Positions 18,903 through 28,485 of a DNA stretch of 46,938 nucleotides are shown here, in pieces; position 1 is the stretch's first letter; each line of letters starts with the position of its first letter. Source of the stretch: Saprospiraceae bacterium (lineage in GTDB: Bacteria > Bacteroidota > Bacteroidia > Chitinophagales > Saprospiraceae). The notes beneath the pieces were generated by a model. The model did no database searches. It had not been told where the DNA came from and was given only the letters and a program-made list of their open reading frames with translations. The position numbers were made by a program, and so were the translations under genes. The stretch is taken from contig BQJU01000055.1 in assembly GCA_021604865.1 (NCBI GenBank), forward strand, positions 1 to 46,938, written 5' to 3'.

Positions 18903-19582
18903 AAGCTCATCTATTGTATGTTGAAGATGATAAAAGTCTCAGTTTTGTTACCAGGGATAATCTCGAACACCAGGGGTATCGCATTACCCATTGTATCAAT
19001 GGTTCGGAAGCACTTGAAGTCATCAAAAGAGAACAGTTTGATCTCTGTATTTTTGATGTGATGCTGCCCGATGTAGATGGATTTACCGTGGCGAAGGAAT
19101 TTCGGAAATTTGATACGGAGGTGCCCATTATTTTTCTCACCGCAAAATCCTTGAAAGAAGATCGGATTCATGGCCTCAAATTAGGTGCTGACGACTACAT
19201 GACCAAACCGTTCAGCATTGAAGAACTCATTCTAAAAATAGAGGTTTTCCTGCGAAGGAGCAAAATCACCAATCCGAAATCACCCATCCGTTTCCGATTG
19301 GGAAAATATCTTTTTGATCATGCCAATCTAAACCTTAGTACGCCTGAGGAGGAGAAACAATTGACTCAGAAAGAAGCGGACCTACTTCGCTTCCTGATAG
19401 AAAATAAAAACAAGGTGCTCAAGCGCTCCGCCATTCTGGAAAGTGTATGGGGGGAGGATGATTATTTCCTGGGACGAAGCCTGGATGTGTTTATTTCCCG
19501 CCTGCGCAAATATTTGCAAAAGGATGAACATATTCGGATCGAAAATATCCACGGAGTGGGATTTCGACTTCAGGAGGACTGA
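18899..19582 (+). CDS. OmpR-family response regulator
   Basis: The receiver domain (1-120) has the acidic pair Glu9-Asp10-Asp11, the phospho-acceptor Asp53 in IFDVMLPDVDG, and FLTAKS with the conserved Thr and Lys. A winged-helix DNA-binding domain (about 130-227) ends with IENIHGVGFRL. The open frame extends upstream to 18836, but the ATG at 18899 gives the family start and overlaps the kinase stop by ATGA. The protein is therefore 227 aa. Target genes are not evident. Confidence 0.95.
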   Translation: MKAHLLYVEDDKSLSFVTRDNLEHQGYRITHCINGSEALEVIKREQFDLCIFDVMLPDVDGFTVAKEFRKFDTEVPIIFLTAKSLKEDRIHGLKLGADDYMTKPFSIEELILKIEVFLRRSKITNPKSPIRFRLGKYLFDHANLNLSTPEEEKQLTQKEADLLRFLIENKNKVLKRSAILESVWGEDDYFLGRSLDVFISRLRKYLQKDEHIRIENIHGVGFRLQED

Positions 19583-19651
19583 GTTGAAGTGTGGGAGGAG
19601 GGAGTCATCGTGTAGTCCCCACGCCAGGGCACTCACTTTTTCATCAACTGG

Positions 19652-20791
19652 TTATCCAGAAATGGTAGCTGCTTTTAGAACTTCTTCGTAATAAGCTTCA
19701 TATTGTGGCAAAATAAGCTTGATATCGAAACGGCTGGCTTGTTCAAGAGCATTGATTCGAAACTGGCTAAGCATTTCCTTATTGGTGAGGAGATTGATGG
19801 CATTTTTTGCCATATCCTCCACGTCGCCTATTTTACTTAAAAAGCCTGTTTTGCCATGAATATTAACCTCAGGAAGGCCACCGACATCCGTAGAGATAAC
19901 GGGAACCTCACATGCCATGGCTTCCAATGCCGCCAGACCAAAACTTTCGCTCTCAGAAGGCATTATAAATAAATCAGCTACTGCCAGCAATTCTTCGATA
20001 GCATCCTGTTTGCCTAAGAAGCGTATTTCGCTCCATAGGTCAAGCTTGCGACATAATTGTTCTAAATTATAGCGCTCTGGACCATCGCCAATGAGTAACA
20101 ATTTTGACGGAACATGTTCGTTTACTTTTTGGAAAATGTAAATAACATCTTCTACTCTTTTTACCTTGCGGAAATTGGAGGTGTGTACTAGAATTGCCTC
20201 CCCCTGGGGTGCAATTGCCTTTTTAAAATGGTCTTTATCACTCTTGCGAAAACGATCAAAATCGATAAAGTTATTGATAACTCTAATATCGTTTTTGATA
20301 TTGAAATATTCGTAGGTCTGTTGCTTTAAGCTTTCTGAAACGGCCGTTACACCGTCTGACTTTTCAATCGAAAAAGCAACTACTGGTGCAAAGGCTTTAT
20401 TATTCCCTACCAACGTTATGTCTGTACCGTGCAGTGTAGTTACCACCGGTACATAACGCCCCTCTGACAAAAGAATCTTTTTTGTCATATAAGCTACCGC
20501 AGCATGTGGAATAGCATAATGGACGTGCAGCAAATCCAGGTTTTCAAATTTGATTACATCCACCAGCTTGCTTGCCAGGGAAGTTTCATAGGGAATGTAC
20601 TCAAAGAGAGGGTAGTCTTCGGCACTGACTTCGTGGAAAAACACATTTTCGTGAAAATGTGTTAGCCGGGCAGGGCGTTTGTAGGTGATAAAGTGAATTT
20701 TGTGCCCTTTTTTGGCCAAACCGATTCCCAATTCGGTTGCGACAACGCCGCTCCCCCCGTAGGTGGGATAACAGACGATTCCTATTTTCAT
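19652..20791 (-). CDS. bshA: N-acetyl-alpha-D-glucosaminyl L-malate synthase BshA
   Basis: BshA transfers GlcNAc from UDP-GlcNAc to L-malate, the first step of bacillithiol synthesis. The 379-aa length fits. The N-terminus KIGIVCYPTYGGSGVVATELG is close to the BshA signature. HVHYAIPHA and the GT4 donor motif SESFGLAALEAMACEVPVIS are present. Bacillithiol is the main low-molecular-weight thiol in many Bacteroidota as well as Firmicutes. bshB and bshC are not in the window. It converges with the response regulator, with a 69-nt gap holding no clear terminator. Confidence 0.93.
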   Translation of the reverse strand: MKIGIVCYPTYGGSGVVATELGIGLAKKGHKIHFITYKRPARLTHFHENVFFHEVSAEDYPLFEYIPYETSLASKLVDVIKFENLDLLHVHYAIPHAAVAYMTKKILLSEGRYVPVVTTLHGTDITLVGNNKAFAPVVAFSIEKSDGVTAVSESLKQQTYEYFNIKNDIRVINNFIDFDRFRKSDKDHFKKAIAPQGEAILVHTSNFRKVKRVEDVIYIFQKVNEHVPSKLLLIGDGPERYNLEQLCRKLDLWSEIRFLGKQDAIEELLAVADLFIMPSESESFGLAALEAMACEVPVISTDVGGLPEVNIHGKTGFLSKIGDVEDMAKNAINLLTNKEMLSQFRINALEQASRFDIKLILPQYEAYYEEVLKAATISG

Positions 20792-20934
20792 AAATTTATC
20801 CCGCTGTATTTTATTTTCCCGTAATAGGGTTTAATTAGCTTTTCATTAATAAATAAGGTTCGAGTTGGGAAATAGTTCATCTCAAAGCTTGTTTGTAAGT
20901 AGACCTTTTAGCTACAAACACGCATTTAAATACG

Positions 20935-20960
20935 AAAGGGCGCCGTTAAGACGCCCTTTT
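20935..20960 (-). terminator. Intrinsic terminator of the large T9SS protein gene
   Basis: AAAGGGCG and CGCCCTTT form an 8-bp stem with a 9-nt loop. The A/T tracts on both sides allow termination on the minus strand. It sits 27 nt past the stop at 20987. Confidence 0.75.
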
Positions 20961-20986
20961 CTAAAATTATTAACGTGTTGAATATT

Positions 20987-23848
20987 TTATTTTGACTTAA
21001 TCAGTTTTTTTGTTTTAACCTGCCCATCGGCTACTATCTGTACCAGATACAGGCCGTCAGAATATCGACTTAAGTCAAGTTGATATTGTGCTTCCCGAAC
21101 GCGATTCTCTGTGGCCTTGAAGAGTACTTGCCCCAGTGTATTCACCACCTGAACCTGGGCATCTACAGCCTCATTAAAGGAAACCTTAAGGTCAACCAGT
21201 CCCGAAGTAGGATTAGGTGCCAAAGAGATATCACCAATGGGGTTGATGTCTTCAGTTCCTACCGCCAACTCTACCACAACGTTGGTCACTTCACTACAGC
21301 CATTAGCATCGGAAACGGTAACAGCGTAATTGCCATTTATTAGACTATCAATGGTTGCGGTAGTCTCGCCGTTACTCCATTCGTAGTAGAACGGCGTTTG
21401 TCCGGTACCCGGGTTAATGGTAATAGATCCGTTGGAAGAGCCTTCGGGCCATTCGTTCAATACGGAGGTCTCCAGGTCGAGTGATTCTGGACAGGTACCC
21501 ATATTGATATTATCGAGGTCCATCCAGTAATCTCCTTGACCCCAACTGCCAAACCACCTCACAAGAATTCCCTCACCAGCATAATCGGAAAGATCTAATA
21601 CCAGACGGGTAAAATCCGTGGTTGGCACATGATTATCCATGTTGATGGTATAAATGGTAGTGAAGTTCAACTCACAGAAAGGAGAAACCTGGATTTCGAG
21701 GCTATCTCCAGGGCCAAGAATTGTAGCCACTATGCCATCAAAATAATCCACAAAACGATAATCAAAAGCCAGATTGGTACCTGGCTCAACAGGACCATAA
21801 GCAGCAGTAGTTACTTCAAAATTTGGATCGCCACTGTAGATATTGTCAGAAATGATGAATGTTTCATTATTATGGCCTAGCGGGAAAATGATTGGATCAA
21901 ATTCATCGGTTGTCCAGCCACCAGGGAAGGAACCAGTTTCAAAGTCTTCAGCCAGCGGCAGTGCGTTCAAAGAGGAGTAGAATAGCGAGGTGGAATCATT
22001 ACCGATAAAATCATCTCCAAAGTCTCCCCAGATCAGCGCATTGAAAGCGGTCAATCCCAGCGAATTGAAAGGCGTAACAAATGAATAAAGGACTTGCTCT
22101 CCCGGGTTAACGGTGATATTGGCCACTTCGCTAATTACAGGACCACCATTAACTTGGAAATTCATAGTGAAATCAGACAATGGTGTTTCTCCATGATTAA
22201 AAATACTCACCTGGATTTGGTCGGTTTCAGAACCACAAGGCTCGGCACTAGTCCGGATAGCCGTCACACAAGAAAGATCCTGATCAATTGCTCCATGGAT
22301 ATAAATATTGTCAACGCCAATGCCTTCCTGTTGTACAGAACCATCAGAAGCAAAACCAAAACGTAGCTGCACTTCATCATTGCCGGCTGCTCCGTCTAAA
22401 ACATGTGAAGCAATCACCCAACCGTTGTAGATCTGATCACCACTCCACCAATGGCTATATAGGTCATCATCCAGGTTGTACCAGTTGATACCCTCGTCTC
22501 CAGGAAGACTTGTCCCTACTTTCTCCCATGTTTCTCCATTATCAATACTCATCTCTAACCACATACCGTCGTAGGTATCTTCAGAAAATAAATTCAAGGC
22601 AAAATCGAATATCGGATCTTCGGTATAAGCTGAAAAATCAAGACATGGAGAGAGTATGTAGCCAAACTCGGAAGGGTTGTACACGCCATTGAGGTTAGTC
22701 ACCCAAGCATTTTGGCCACTTGCTGCATTGGATATAATATTGCCATTTGGCTCTCCAAATGCAAAAGTGAAATTATCAGAGTTTTCAGGACTTAAACGCC
22801 ATCCTACCTGACCGGATTCAAAATTATTGTAATTGGGAATTTCATCAATTGTTGGAATACTAAAGATCGTCACCGTGAACGTATCATTAGTCAGCACGCT
22901 ATCTGTTTCCAATTCCGTCCAGGCTACGATTTCATATTCTCCAGGAATTGAAAAGTCATAATTCATATCAAATTCAATCATATCGATGCTGTCCGTTCCT
23001 AATACACCCGTGTAAACACCATCGAGCGGTTGATTGACACCTGCCGGTACACCATTGATGCTAAAATTGAATGGGATAAGGGATTGGGGTGCTCCACCGA
23101 AATTGGCCAGGGTAACTTCTACCATCTGATTGCCCAGTCCCATGCTACATCCGCTCTGAGGCATGCTTATACCAACAACGCCTACATCATTAGCATAAGG
23201 TGTCATAAATGAGAAAACGGAATCTGCCGTCAGGGAATCACCATTGGCACACATCACCGACAGGTTGAATTCATAAGCTGTATTTTCCGTAAGGCCACTC
23301 AATACCCGGGTATCATTTGTGGTTTGAATGATGGTACCAGTACCAGGAACAAAACCTGCCTCTCCATATTCCAAAAAGTAGGTGCCGTTAGGATCCGAAT
23401 AAAGCCAATTGACCCGGGCAGAAAAGGCCCTGATATCTTCCACAAAAATTCCTCCCAAAGGTGGAGGTGGGCATTCGGGGCAATTCAATACATCCGTAAA
23501 GACGTCACCGGTGGTCGGGTTCGTTCCATCCTGAAACACAATATTTCCTTCGGCATCATAGAGAATATAACTCACTTCATTTTCAAAGGCTCCTGGTTGA
23601 TAATTTAAGTTATATTGGGCTCCTTCTGTAACAATAATGGAGAATGCTCTAAAGTATCCATCATCATCAACATTATTAAGGGTATATACTTGATCCTCAC
23701 CATTGGCCGTAACCGTCAGAGAAGATCCATTCCAACCGTCACCGAAGGTGTCGGATAATTCCAGGGTGTATTCGCAACTTACCTGAGCATTGGCAATGCC
23801 CGCCCAGAGCAATCCAATGATAGCAAAAAGAGTAGAAGTCCACTTCAT
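20987..23848 (-). CDS. Large T9SS-secreted multidomain surface protein
   Basis: The protein has 953 aa. A Sec signal peptide (1-21, ending ANA) is followed by a beta domain with repeated Asp-Gly turns (DTFGDGWNG, 24-115), a fibronectin type III domain (about 118-215), and two CARDB/MAM-like modules (about 220-560 and 560-795) built around DFxTG/FESG openings. An SprB-like repeat (about 795-865; ITINPGTGQTPFYYEWSNG) comes next, then a type A sorting domain (about 880-953; LAPNPTSG, LGQVL, DGLYLVQI, KKLIKSK). The sorting domain directs export through the type IX system and attachment to the cell surface. No catalytic motif is seen, so adhesion or matrix binding is more likely than enzyme activity. 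Confidence 0.88.
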   Translation of the reverse strand: MKWTSTLFAIIGLLWAGIANAQVSCEYTLELSDTFGDGWNGSSLTVTANGEDQVYTLNNVDDDGYFRAFSIIVTEGAQYNLNYQPGAFENEVSYILYDAEGNIVFQDGTNPTTGDVFTDVLNCPECPPPPLGGIFVEDIRAFSARVNWLYSDPNGTYFLEYGEAGFVPGTGTIIQTTNDTRVLSGLTENTAYEFNLSVMCANGDSLTADSVFSFMTPYANDVGVVGISMPQSGCSMGLGNQMVEVTLANFGGAPQSLIPFNFSINGVPAGVNQPLDGVYTGVLGTDSIDMIEFDMNYDFSIPGEYEIVAWTELETDSVLTNDTFTVTIFSIPTIDEIPNYNNFESGQVGWRLSPENSDNFTFAFGEPNGNIISNAASGQNAWVTNLNGVYNPSEFGYILSPCLDFSAYTEDPIFDFALNLFSEDTYDGMWLEMSIDNGETWEKVGTSLPGDEGINWYNLDDDLYSHWWSGDQIYNGWVIASHVLDGAAGNDEVQLRFGFASDGSVQQEGIGVDNIYIHGAIDQDLSCVTAIRTSAEPCGSETDQIQVSIFNHGETPLSDFTMNFQVNGGPVISEVANITVNPGEQVLYSFVTPFNSLGLTAFNALIWGDFGDDFIGNDSTSLFYSSLNALPLAEDFETGSFPGGWTTDEFDPIIFPLGHNNETFIISDNIYSGDPNFEVTTAAYGPVEPGTNLAFDYRFVDYFDGIVATILGPGDSLEIQVSPFCELNFTTIYTINMDNHVPTTDFTRLVLDLSDYAGEGILVRWFGSWGQGDYWMDLDNINMGTCPESLDLETSVLNEWPEGSSNGSITINPGTGQTPFYYEWSNGETTATIDSLINGNYAVTVSDANGCSEVTNVVVELAVGTEDINPIGDISLAPNPTSGLVDLKVSFNEAVDAQVQVVNTLGQVLFKATENRVREAQYQLDLSRYSDGLYLVQIVADGQVKTKKLIKSK

Positions 23849-24205
23849 AAGCTAGATAGTATTAGTCTATTTAAATTTTTCTTTCTTTGACAAACCCCGA
23901 GGTCAAGCTAAAATGTCAAGCTTAAGCGACCAGCTGAAGCTTGATTTACATTTTCGATTGACTCAAAATCACGGATTTTATCAAAGAACTAAAGTTTTTA
24001 AGTCCTCAAGGAGCTTAAAATTAATCAAAAAAACAAATACTCCACTTTCTAATTTTGCAGCTGGTCGTGCTGCTGGCAAAAGAATACACAGCAAATCTTG
24101 GTTTTATTAAACCTTTTTTCCACTTCCACGTTAGGCTTATTGACTACTTTTGTATCCGCAAAAGCAGGATTTCTTTACCGGTAAGTATCTGATTTAAAAC
24201 TTTTT
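23849..24205. other. 357-nt intergenic region between divergent genes
   Basis: It separates the T9SS protein (-) from the MerR regulator (+). I see a MerR-side -7 box (listed separately) and an AT-rich remainder. A 65-codon plus-strand frame at 23913-24110 has no family features and is not called. Confidence 0.6.
24145..24152 (+). promoter_or_regulatory. Probable -7 box of the merR promoter
   Basis: TACTTTTG matches TAnnTTTG and lies 53 nt upstream of the GTG start. The -33 position has no TTG, so this is a moderate call. Confidence 0.4.
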
Positions 24206-25093
24206 GTGACGGTGGCAATCTATTCCATTACAGATTTAGAAAAGCTCTCGGGTATTAAAGCCCACACCATTAGGATATGGGAACAACGGTACAAAATCAT
24301 TGTACCTCACCGTACCAAAACAAATATACGATACTACGAAGACGACGACCTTAAACTGTTGCTCAACATTGCACTGCTCAATAAAAAAGGCACAAAAATT
24401 TCGAAAATTGCCAATATGAGCCAGGAAGAGATTGCCGTAAAAGTTGCTGCAATTTCTGAAATCAATATTGGCGATGGTGCTCAACTTGATGCGTTGACCA
24501 TTTCGATGATAGAAATGGATGAATATAAATTTGACCGCATTATTTCCACCAATATCCGGCAATTGGGCTTTGAACGAACCATGTTGGAAGTCATTTACCC
24601 ATTCCTGGATAAACTGAATTTGCTCTGGCTCACTGGCTCAATGAGTCCTGTGCAAGAAAATTTTATCAGTTCCCTAATCAGACAAAAAATCATTGTCGCC
24701 ATCAATGAAGAACCCATACTCAGGGGAGAAGAGGTCAATAAATTTATGATTTATTTGCCGGAAGGCGAAAAACAGGAATTGAGTCTTTTATTTATGCATT
24801 ATTTGCTCAAGTCAAAAGGCAATCAGGTTGTTTATCTAGGTCAGGAAATCACTCCAGAGGATGTGAGCGATGCTTATAAAATCCATCAACCAGGCTTCAT
24901 TTTCACGATGATTACAGAAACGTTTGCCAAAGAACCTGTCCAGGATTATATCGACAAGCTATCTGAATCCTTCCCAAACTGCAATATTTTATTATCAGGC
25001 TACCAGGTGGCCGTTCAGGAAATAGAGGAACGCCCCAATGTCTATATTTTGAAAAGCCTTCTCCAAACCATGGAATTTCTGGATAAAGTTTAA
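24206..25093 (+). CDS. MerR-family regulator, CarH/LitR-like, with degenerate cobalamin site
   Basis: The protein has 295 aa from a GTG start (a second GTG at 24212 is equally possible). Residues 5-75 are a MerR winged helix (YSITDLEKLSGIKAHTIRIW). Residues 95-165 look like the four-helix cobalamin-cap domain and 178-290 like the B12-binding Rossmann domain of CarH. The key motifs are altered. The cap reads W141-x9-Glu151-Asn152 where CarH has W-x9-EH. The ExH motif reads Glu188-Lys-Gln190, so the lower-ligand His is absent. The protein should therefore not bind B12 in the CarH way. In Bacteroidota such regulators often control carotenoid genes. The crtIBY operon is 18 kb away, so a link is possible but unproven. 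Confidence 0.85.
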   Translation: MTVAIYSITDLEKLSGIKAHTIRIWEQRYKIIVPHRTKTNIRYYEDDDLKLLLNIALLNKKGTKISKIANMSQEEIAVKVAAISEINIGDGAQLDALTISMIEMDEYKFDRIISTNIRQLGFERTMLEVIYPFLDKLNLLWLTGSMSPVQENFISSLIRQKIIVAINEEPILRGEEVNKFMIYLPEGEKQELSLLFMHYLLKSKGNQVVYLGQEITPEDVSDAYKIHQPGFIFTMITETFAKEPVQDYIDKLSESFPNCNILLSGYQVAVQEIEERPNVYILKSLLQTMEFLDKV

Positions 25094-25281
25094 CAACCTT
25101 CACAAAATCAGATTTAGTGTTTTATACCTTCCTGCATTTTCTTATGCTTATTTTTTGATGATTAACAAATTTATTTTCCGATATTGGGTTTCAAATTTTT
25201 TATGTGCGGAGTTGTTGTGAAGTGCTAAAAATGGCCATAATAACAAGCTCCAAACATGCCCTCACCGACACAAATTAATGT

Positions 25282-27105
25282 ATGGAACCTACACGTCTTT
25301 TTGATTTTATTCATTACCAACGGGAGCACAATCCCTTGACCCAAGCATTTGGTTCACTAACGTCAGAAGGCTGGAAATTCTACAGCACGGAAGAGGTTAT
25401 TACACGAGCAAACAAAGTGAGTCGTGGTCTACTCAAATTGGGGGTAAAAAAAGGAGACCGAATAGCGATCATTGTTTATCAGAACCGTCCGGAATGGACG
25501 ATTGTTGATTTAGGCATTCAGCAAATCGGTGCGATCAATGTTCCCGTTTATCCAACCATTAGCCCTAGTGAATATCAGTATATCTTTACGGATTCGCAAG
25601 TAAAGTACTGTTTTGTTGGCACAGGAGACTTATATGATAAGGTTACCGAAGCTCAAAAAAACCTCCCAGCACTACAAGGTATTTTTACACTGGATCGTCA
25701 GGAAGGACGGCCCTACTGGGAGGATATATTCACCGATGAGGGACAAGAAGAAGTCGAGGCACTAATGGCCGCTATCGAGTCTGAAGAGCTGGCAACCATC
25801 ATCTATACTTCTGGTACTACCGGAAACCCCAAAGGCGTGATGCTTTCACACAAAAATATTGTCAGCAATGTCATGTCTGTGAAAGAACTCCTTCCTCCTA
25901 AAAAAGGAGATCGGGTGTTGAGTTTTTTACCCCTTTGTCATATTTTTGAAAGAACAGCCTCTTATTCCTATACCTATAATGCGGTCACAGTAGTCTTCAC
26001 GGGCACCCAAAATTTAGGTGGCGATAGTGGCGACCTAAAAGCGATCCAGCCACATTTTTTCACCACGGTACCCCGGCTGCTAGAAAAGGTCTATGAAAAA
26101 ATTTATAACAAGGGACTTGAGCTTAAAGGGTTAAAGCGGTGGTTATTCTTCTGGGCACTACGGTTGACGGAGGATTACGAATTTGATAAAAAATACAGCG
26201 GATGGCCTGCTTTAAAAAGAAAAATTGCCGACGCTCTAATATACAGTAAATGGCGGGCAGCCCTAGGCGGTAATATAAAGGGCATCGTGACTGGCGCGGC
26301 CCCATGTCCGGTCAAAATGGCGCGTATTTTCTCCGCCGCCGGTATTCCTATTCGAGAAGGTTACGGACTGACGGAAACTTCTCCTGGTTTAACGATTGGT
26401 AGTTTTGAGCCAGGTGGCGCTAAGTTAGGCACTATTGGGCCTGTGCTTAAAGGAGTAGAACTCAAAATCGATGCTTCAGATGGAGATTATCGTCCTGGTG
26501 AAGGGGAAATTCTGGCCAAAGGTGCCAATATCATGATGGGATATTACAACAACCCTGAAGCAACAGCCGCTGTCATGAAAGAAATTGATGGAGAACCCTG
26601 GTTTTGTACTGGAGACATCGGCACCTTTGTTAAAGGCCCCAATGGGCAGGATTTTTTAAAAATTACGGACCGTAAAAAAGAGTTGTTGAAAACTTCCGGT
26701 GGAAAATATGTGGCCCCGGCTCCTATTGAAAATAAGTTCAAGGAGAATTTCCTGATTGAGCAAATCATGGTTGTGGGTGATAAACAAAAATTTGTCTCTG
26801 CCCTGATCGTTCCGGCAAAGGAAACTTTAATGGATTGGTGTGAGAAAAATGAACTGGAAATAGCCTCAATGCAACAGATGATTCAGCACCCTCAAGTCAT
26901 CGACCACTTTCAGCAAATTATCAATGATGTCAATCCGGAATTTAGCCACATAGAGCAAATTAAAAAATTCTGTCTCCTGGATTCAGAATGGGAGCCCAGC
27001 AAAGCGGATGGTTCAGCTGCCGAATTAACGCCTACCCTCAAATTGAAGAGAAGAGTGATATTGGAAAAATACGGAAAAGAAATCGAGGAGATATACGGTA
27101 ATTGA
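25282..27105 (+). CDS. Long-chain acyl-CoA synthetase (AMP-forming)
   Basis: This enzyme activates fatty acids to acyl-CoA via acyl-AMP. The 607-aa length is typical. The AMP/ATP motif YTSGTTGNPKG lies at about 175-185, GYGLTETSPG near 363, a TGDIG motif near 442, and the hinge/catalytic segment TDRKKELLKTSGGKYVAP at about 462-479. The ATG at 25282 is chosen because family homology begins just after it (ARLFDFIHYQ-like start). The 188-nt gap before it shows nothing specific. A strong terminator follows at 27127. The other Bacteroidota paralogues differ mostly in chain-length preference, which cannot be read here. Confidence 0.93.
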   Translation: MEPTRLFDFIHYQREHNPLTQAFGSLTSEGWKFYSTEEVITRANKVSRGLLKLGVKKGDRIAIIVYQNRPEWTIVDLGIQQIGAINVPVYPTISPSEYQYIFTDSQVKYCFVGTGDLYDKVTEAQKNLPALQGIFTLDRQEGRPYWEDIFTDEGQEEVEALMAAIESEELATIIYTSGTTGNPKGVMLSHKNIVSNVMSVKELLPPKKGDRVLSFLPLCHIFERTASYSYTYNAVTVVFTGTQNLGGDSGDLKAIQPHFFTTVPRLLEKVYEKIYNKGLELKGLKRWLFFWALRLTEDYEFDKKYSGWPALKRKIADALIYSKWRAALGGNIKGIVTGAAPCPVKMARIFSAAGIPIREGYGLTETSPGLTIGSFEPGGAKLGTIGPVLKGVELKIDASDGDYRPGEGEILAKGANIMMGYYNNPEATAAVMKEIDGEPWFCTGDIGTFVKGPNGQDFLKITDRKKELLKTSGGKYVAPAPIENKFKENFLIEQIMVVGDKQKFVSALIVPAKETLMDWCEKNELEIASMQQMIQHPQVIDHFQQIINDVNPEFSHIEQIKKFCLLDSEWEPSKADGSAAELTPTLKLKRRVILEKYGKEIEEIYGN

Positions 27106-27126
27106 GGCAGGCAAAATAAGCAAAAT

Positions 27127-27170
27127 AAAAATGCTCTTATCCAGGTTTTTATAGGATAAGAGCATTTTTA
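27127..27170. terminator. Bidirectional intrinsic terminator
   Basis: A perfect 12-bp stem ATGCTCTTATCC/GGATAAGAGCAT (27131-27142 with 27154-27165) is flanked by A and T tracts. It serves the acyl-CoA synthetase (+) and the small T9SS gene (-). Its sequence resembles the terminator at 28486-28528. Confidence 0.9.
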
Positions 27171-27188
27171 TTATCTCCATATCTCCTA

Positions 27189-28124
27189 TTATTCTTTTAC
27201 AAATCGAGAGGTTTGTAAATTATTGCCCGTTTTTACCATGAGGATGTATTGCCCCTTAGGGAGTTTTTGAATATCTATCGATACTTGTTTGTCACCACTG
27301 GCAAGCGATTTACTTAGCACCGTGTGCCCGAATAAGGTACTCACCCACAATTCACCATTTGTATCTATTTCCTGACTAAGTTCAATATAGAGTTGGTCCG
27401 ATGCGATCGTAGGGAATACTATTATGGCACGGTCTGTTTTTGTTTGTTTAAAGAAAATCGAAATCACTAAATGGATTTCTTCATTGCCATCCAGGTCAAT
27501 CTGACGGAGTCGATAATAATTCAGTCCTGAAAGCGGTTGTTTGTCTCTGAAACTATAATGTTTGGGTGTATTAGTAGTGCCATTACCAGGAACTGTACCT
27601 AATCGTTCAAATATTTTTCCATCTTTACTTCGTTCAATTTCAAACCCTGCATTATTAATTTCTGAATTAGTAACCCAAGCCAGCTGAACTGCATCATCAA
27701 GAGGTTTGGCAGTAAAGGAAGATAATTCTACTGGTAATACAAGGTTGCCACATAATATACCAGTGAGCCCATCTTGTCTTATTTCTATGGCACCCATATC
27801 AACATTAGTACAGGGAAGGTTTATGGTAATAGTACCTGTGTTAGAAGCCGTGTTTGGGAAAGTTCCTCCATAGTTTCCATTATATAGATTTGAATTATTT
27901 GAGGGATTTCCTACGCCTACATAATTCATGCGTTGACCGGAATTGAAAATTGTAGATGTAATCGTTATATTAACATTACATTGAGTACCACCTCCAGCGT
28001 CTGTAAAAGAATTTGCAGTAGCAGTTACGGAAGCTCCATTGGGGCAGGTGAAAGTTTCGCTTTGTCCTAAAGTAACGCCAATAGTACTCAGCATTAAACA
28101 AGATAAATAAAATAATTTTCTCAT
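27189..28124 (-). CDS. Small T9SS-sorted secreted protein
   Basis: The protein has 311 aa. A signal peptide (1-20) is followed by a Thr/Asn-rich domain (22-125) with two cysteine-bounded segments. A widespread Bacteroidota linker module with LPVELSSFTAKPLDDAVQL and EIERSKDGKIFERLG (about 128-215) comes next. The C-terminal type A sorting domain (about 230-311; IVFPTIASDQLYIEL, LPKGQYILMV) directs export by the type IX system. No enzyme motif is visible. The gene is bounded by two similar hairpins (27127 and 28486), and its base composition is somewhat richer in A/T than its neighbours. Confidence 0.85.
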   Translation of the reverse strand: MRKLFYLSCLMLSTIGVTLGQSETFTCPNGASVTATANSFTDAGGGTQCNVNITITSTIFNSGQRMNYVGVGNPSNNSNLYNGNYGGTFPNTASNTGTITINLPCTNVDMGAIEIRQDGLTGILCGNLVLPVELSSFTAKPLDDAVQLAWVTNSEINNAGFEIERSKDGKIFERLGTVPGNGTTNTPKHYSFRDKQPLSGLNYYRLRQIDLDGNEEIHLVISIFFKQTKTDRAIIVFPTIASDQLYIELSQEIDTNGELWVSTLFGHTVLSKSLASGDKQVSIDIQKLPKGQYILMVKTGNNLQTSRFVKE

Positions 28125-28221
28125 AGTCTATTAATTAAAAGGTTAGATAAATTCACTTCAATAGATATTCTTAAGGTGCTATTTTAATAATAAACCTTTC
28201 TTGATAAAAACCCAAACTGAA

Positions 28222-28256
28222 TGTATTTGAAGGACAACAATTGTCTTTCAAATACA
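28222..28256. repeat. 35-nt near-perfect palindrome
   Basis: TGTATTTGAAGGACAA (28222-28237) pairs with TTGTCTTTCAAATACA (28241-28256) around a CAA loop. The stem is 16 bp with a single G-T pair. It is not followed by a T tract on either strand, so it is not a standard terminator. Possible roles are a regulator site or a transcript hairpin. Confidence 0.8.
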
Positions 28257-28485
28257 CTAAAAGAAATTCACATTTATAGGGGGATCAGAGCTTAACGAAG
28301 CTTGTTAGGGGGGACGATTTCAGCACTAAGAATAAACAAAGTTAGTATTTATCGCAATAATTTTATAGAGATAAGGAATAGATAGGTGGGAGATCTTTAA
28401 TTTTGTAAGCTTTTGGACCAGAGTTGTACGTTGATCCAAAAACGCTCACAGTGACCAAAATGGAATTGAAAATCAACTGGATATT

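Noticed and set aside
23913-24110. 65-codon plus-strand frame in the gap before merR
   Set aside because: No family features, and the composition is like non-coding sequence.
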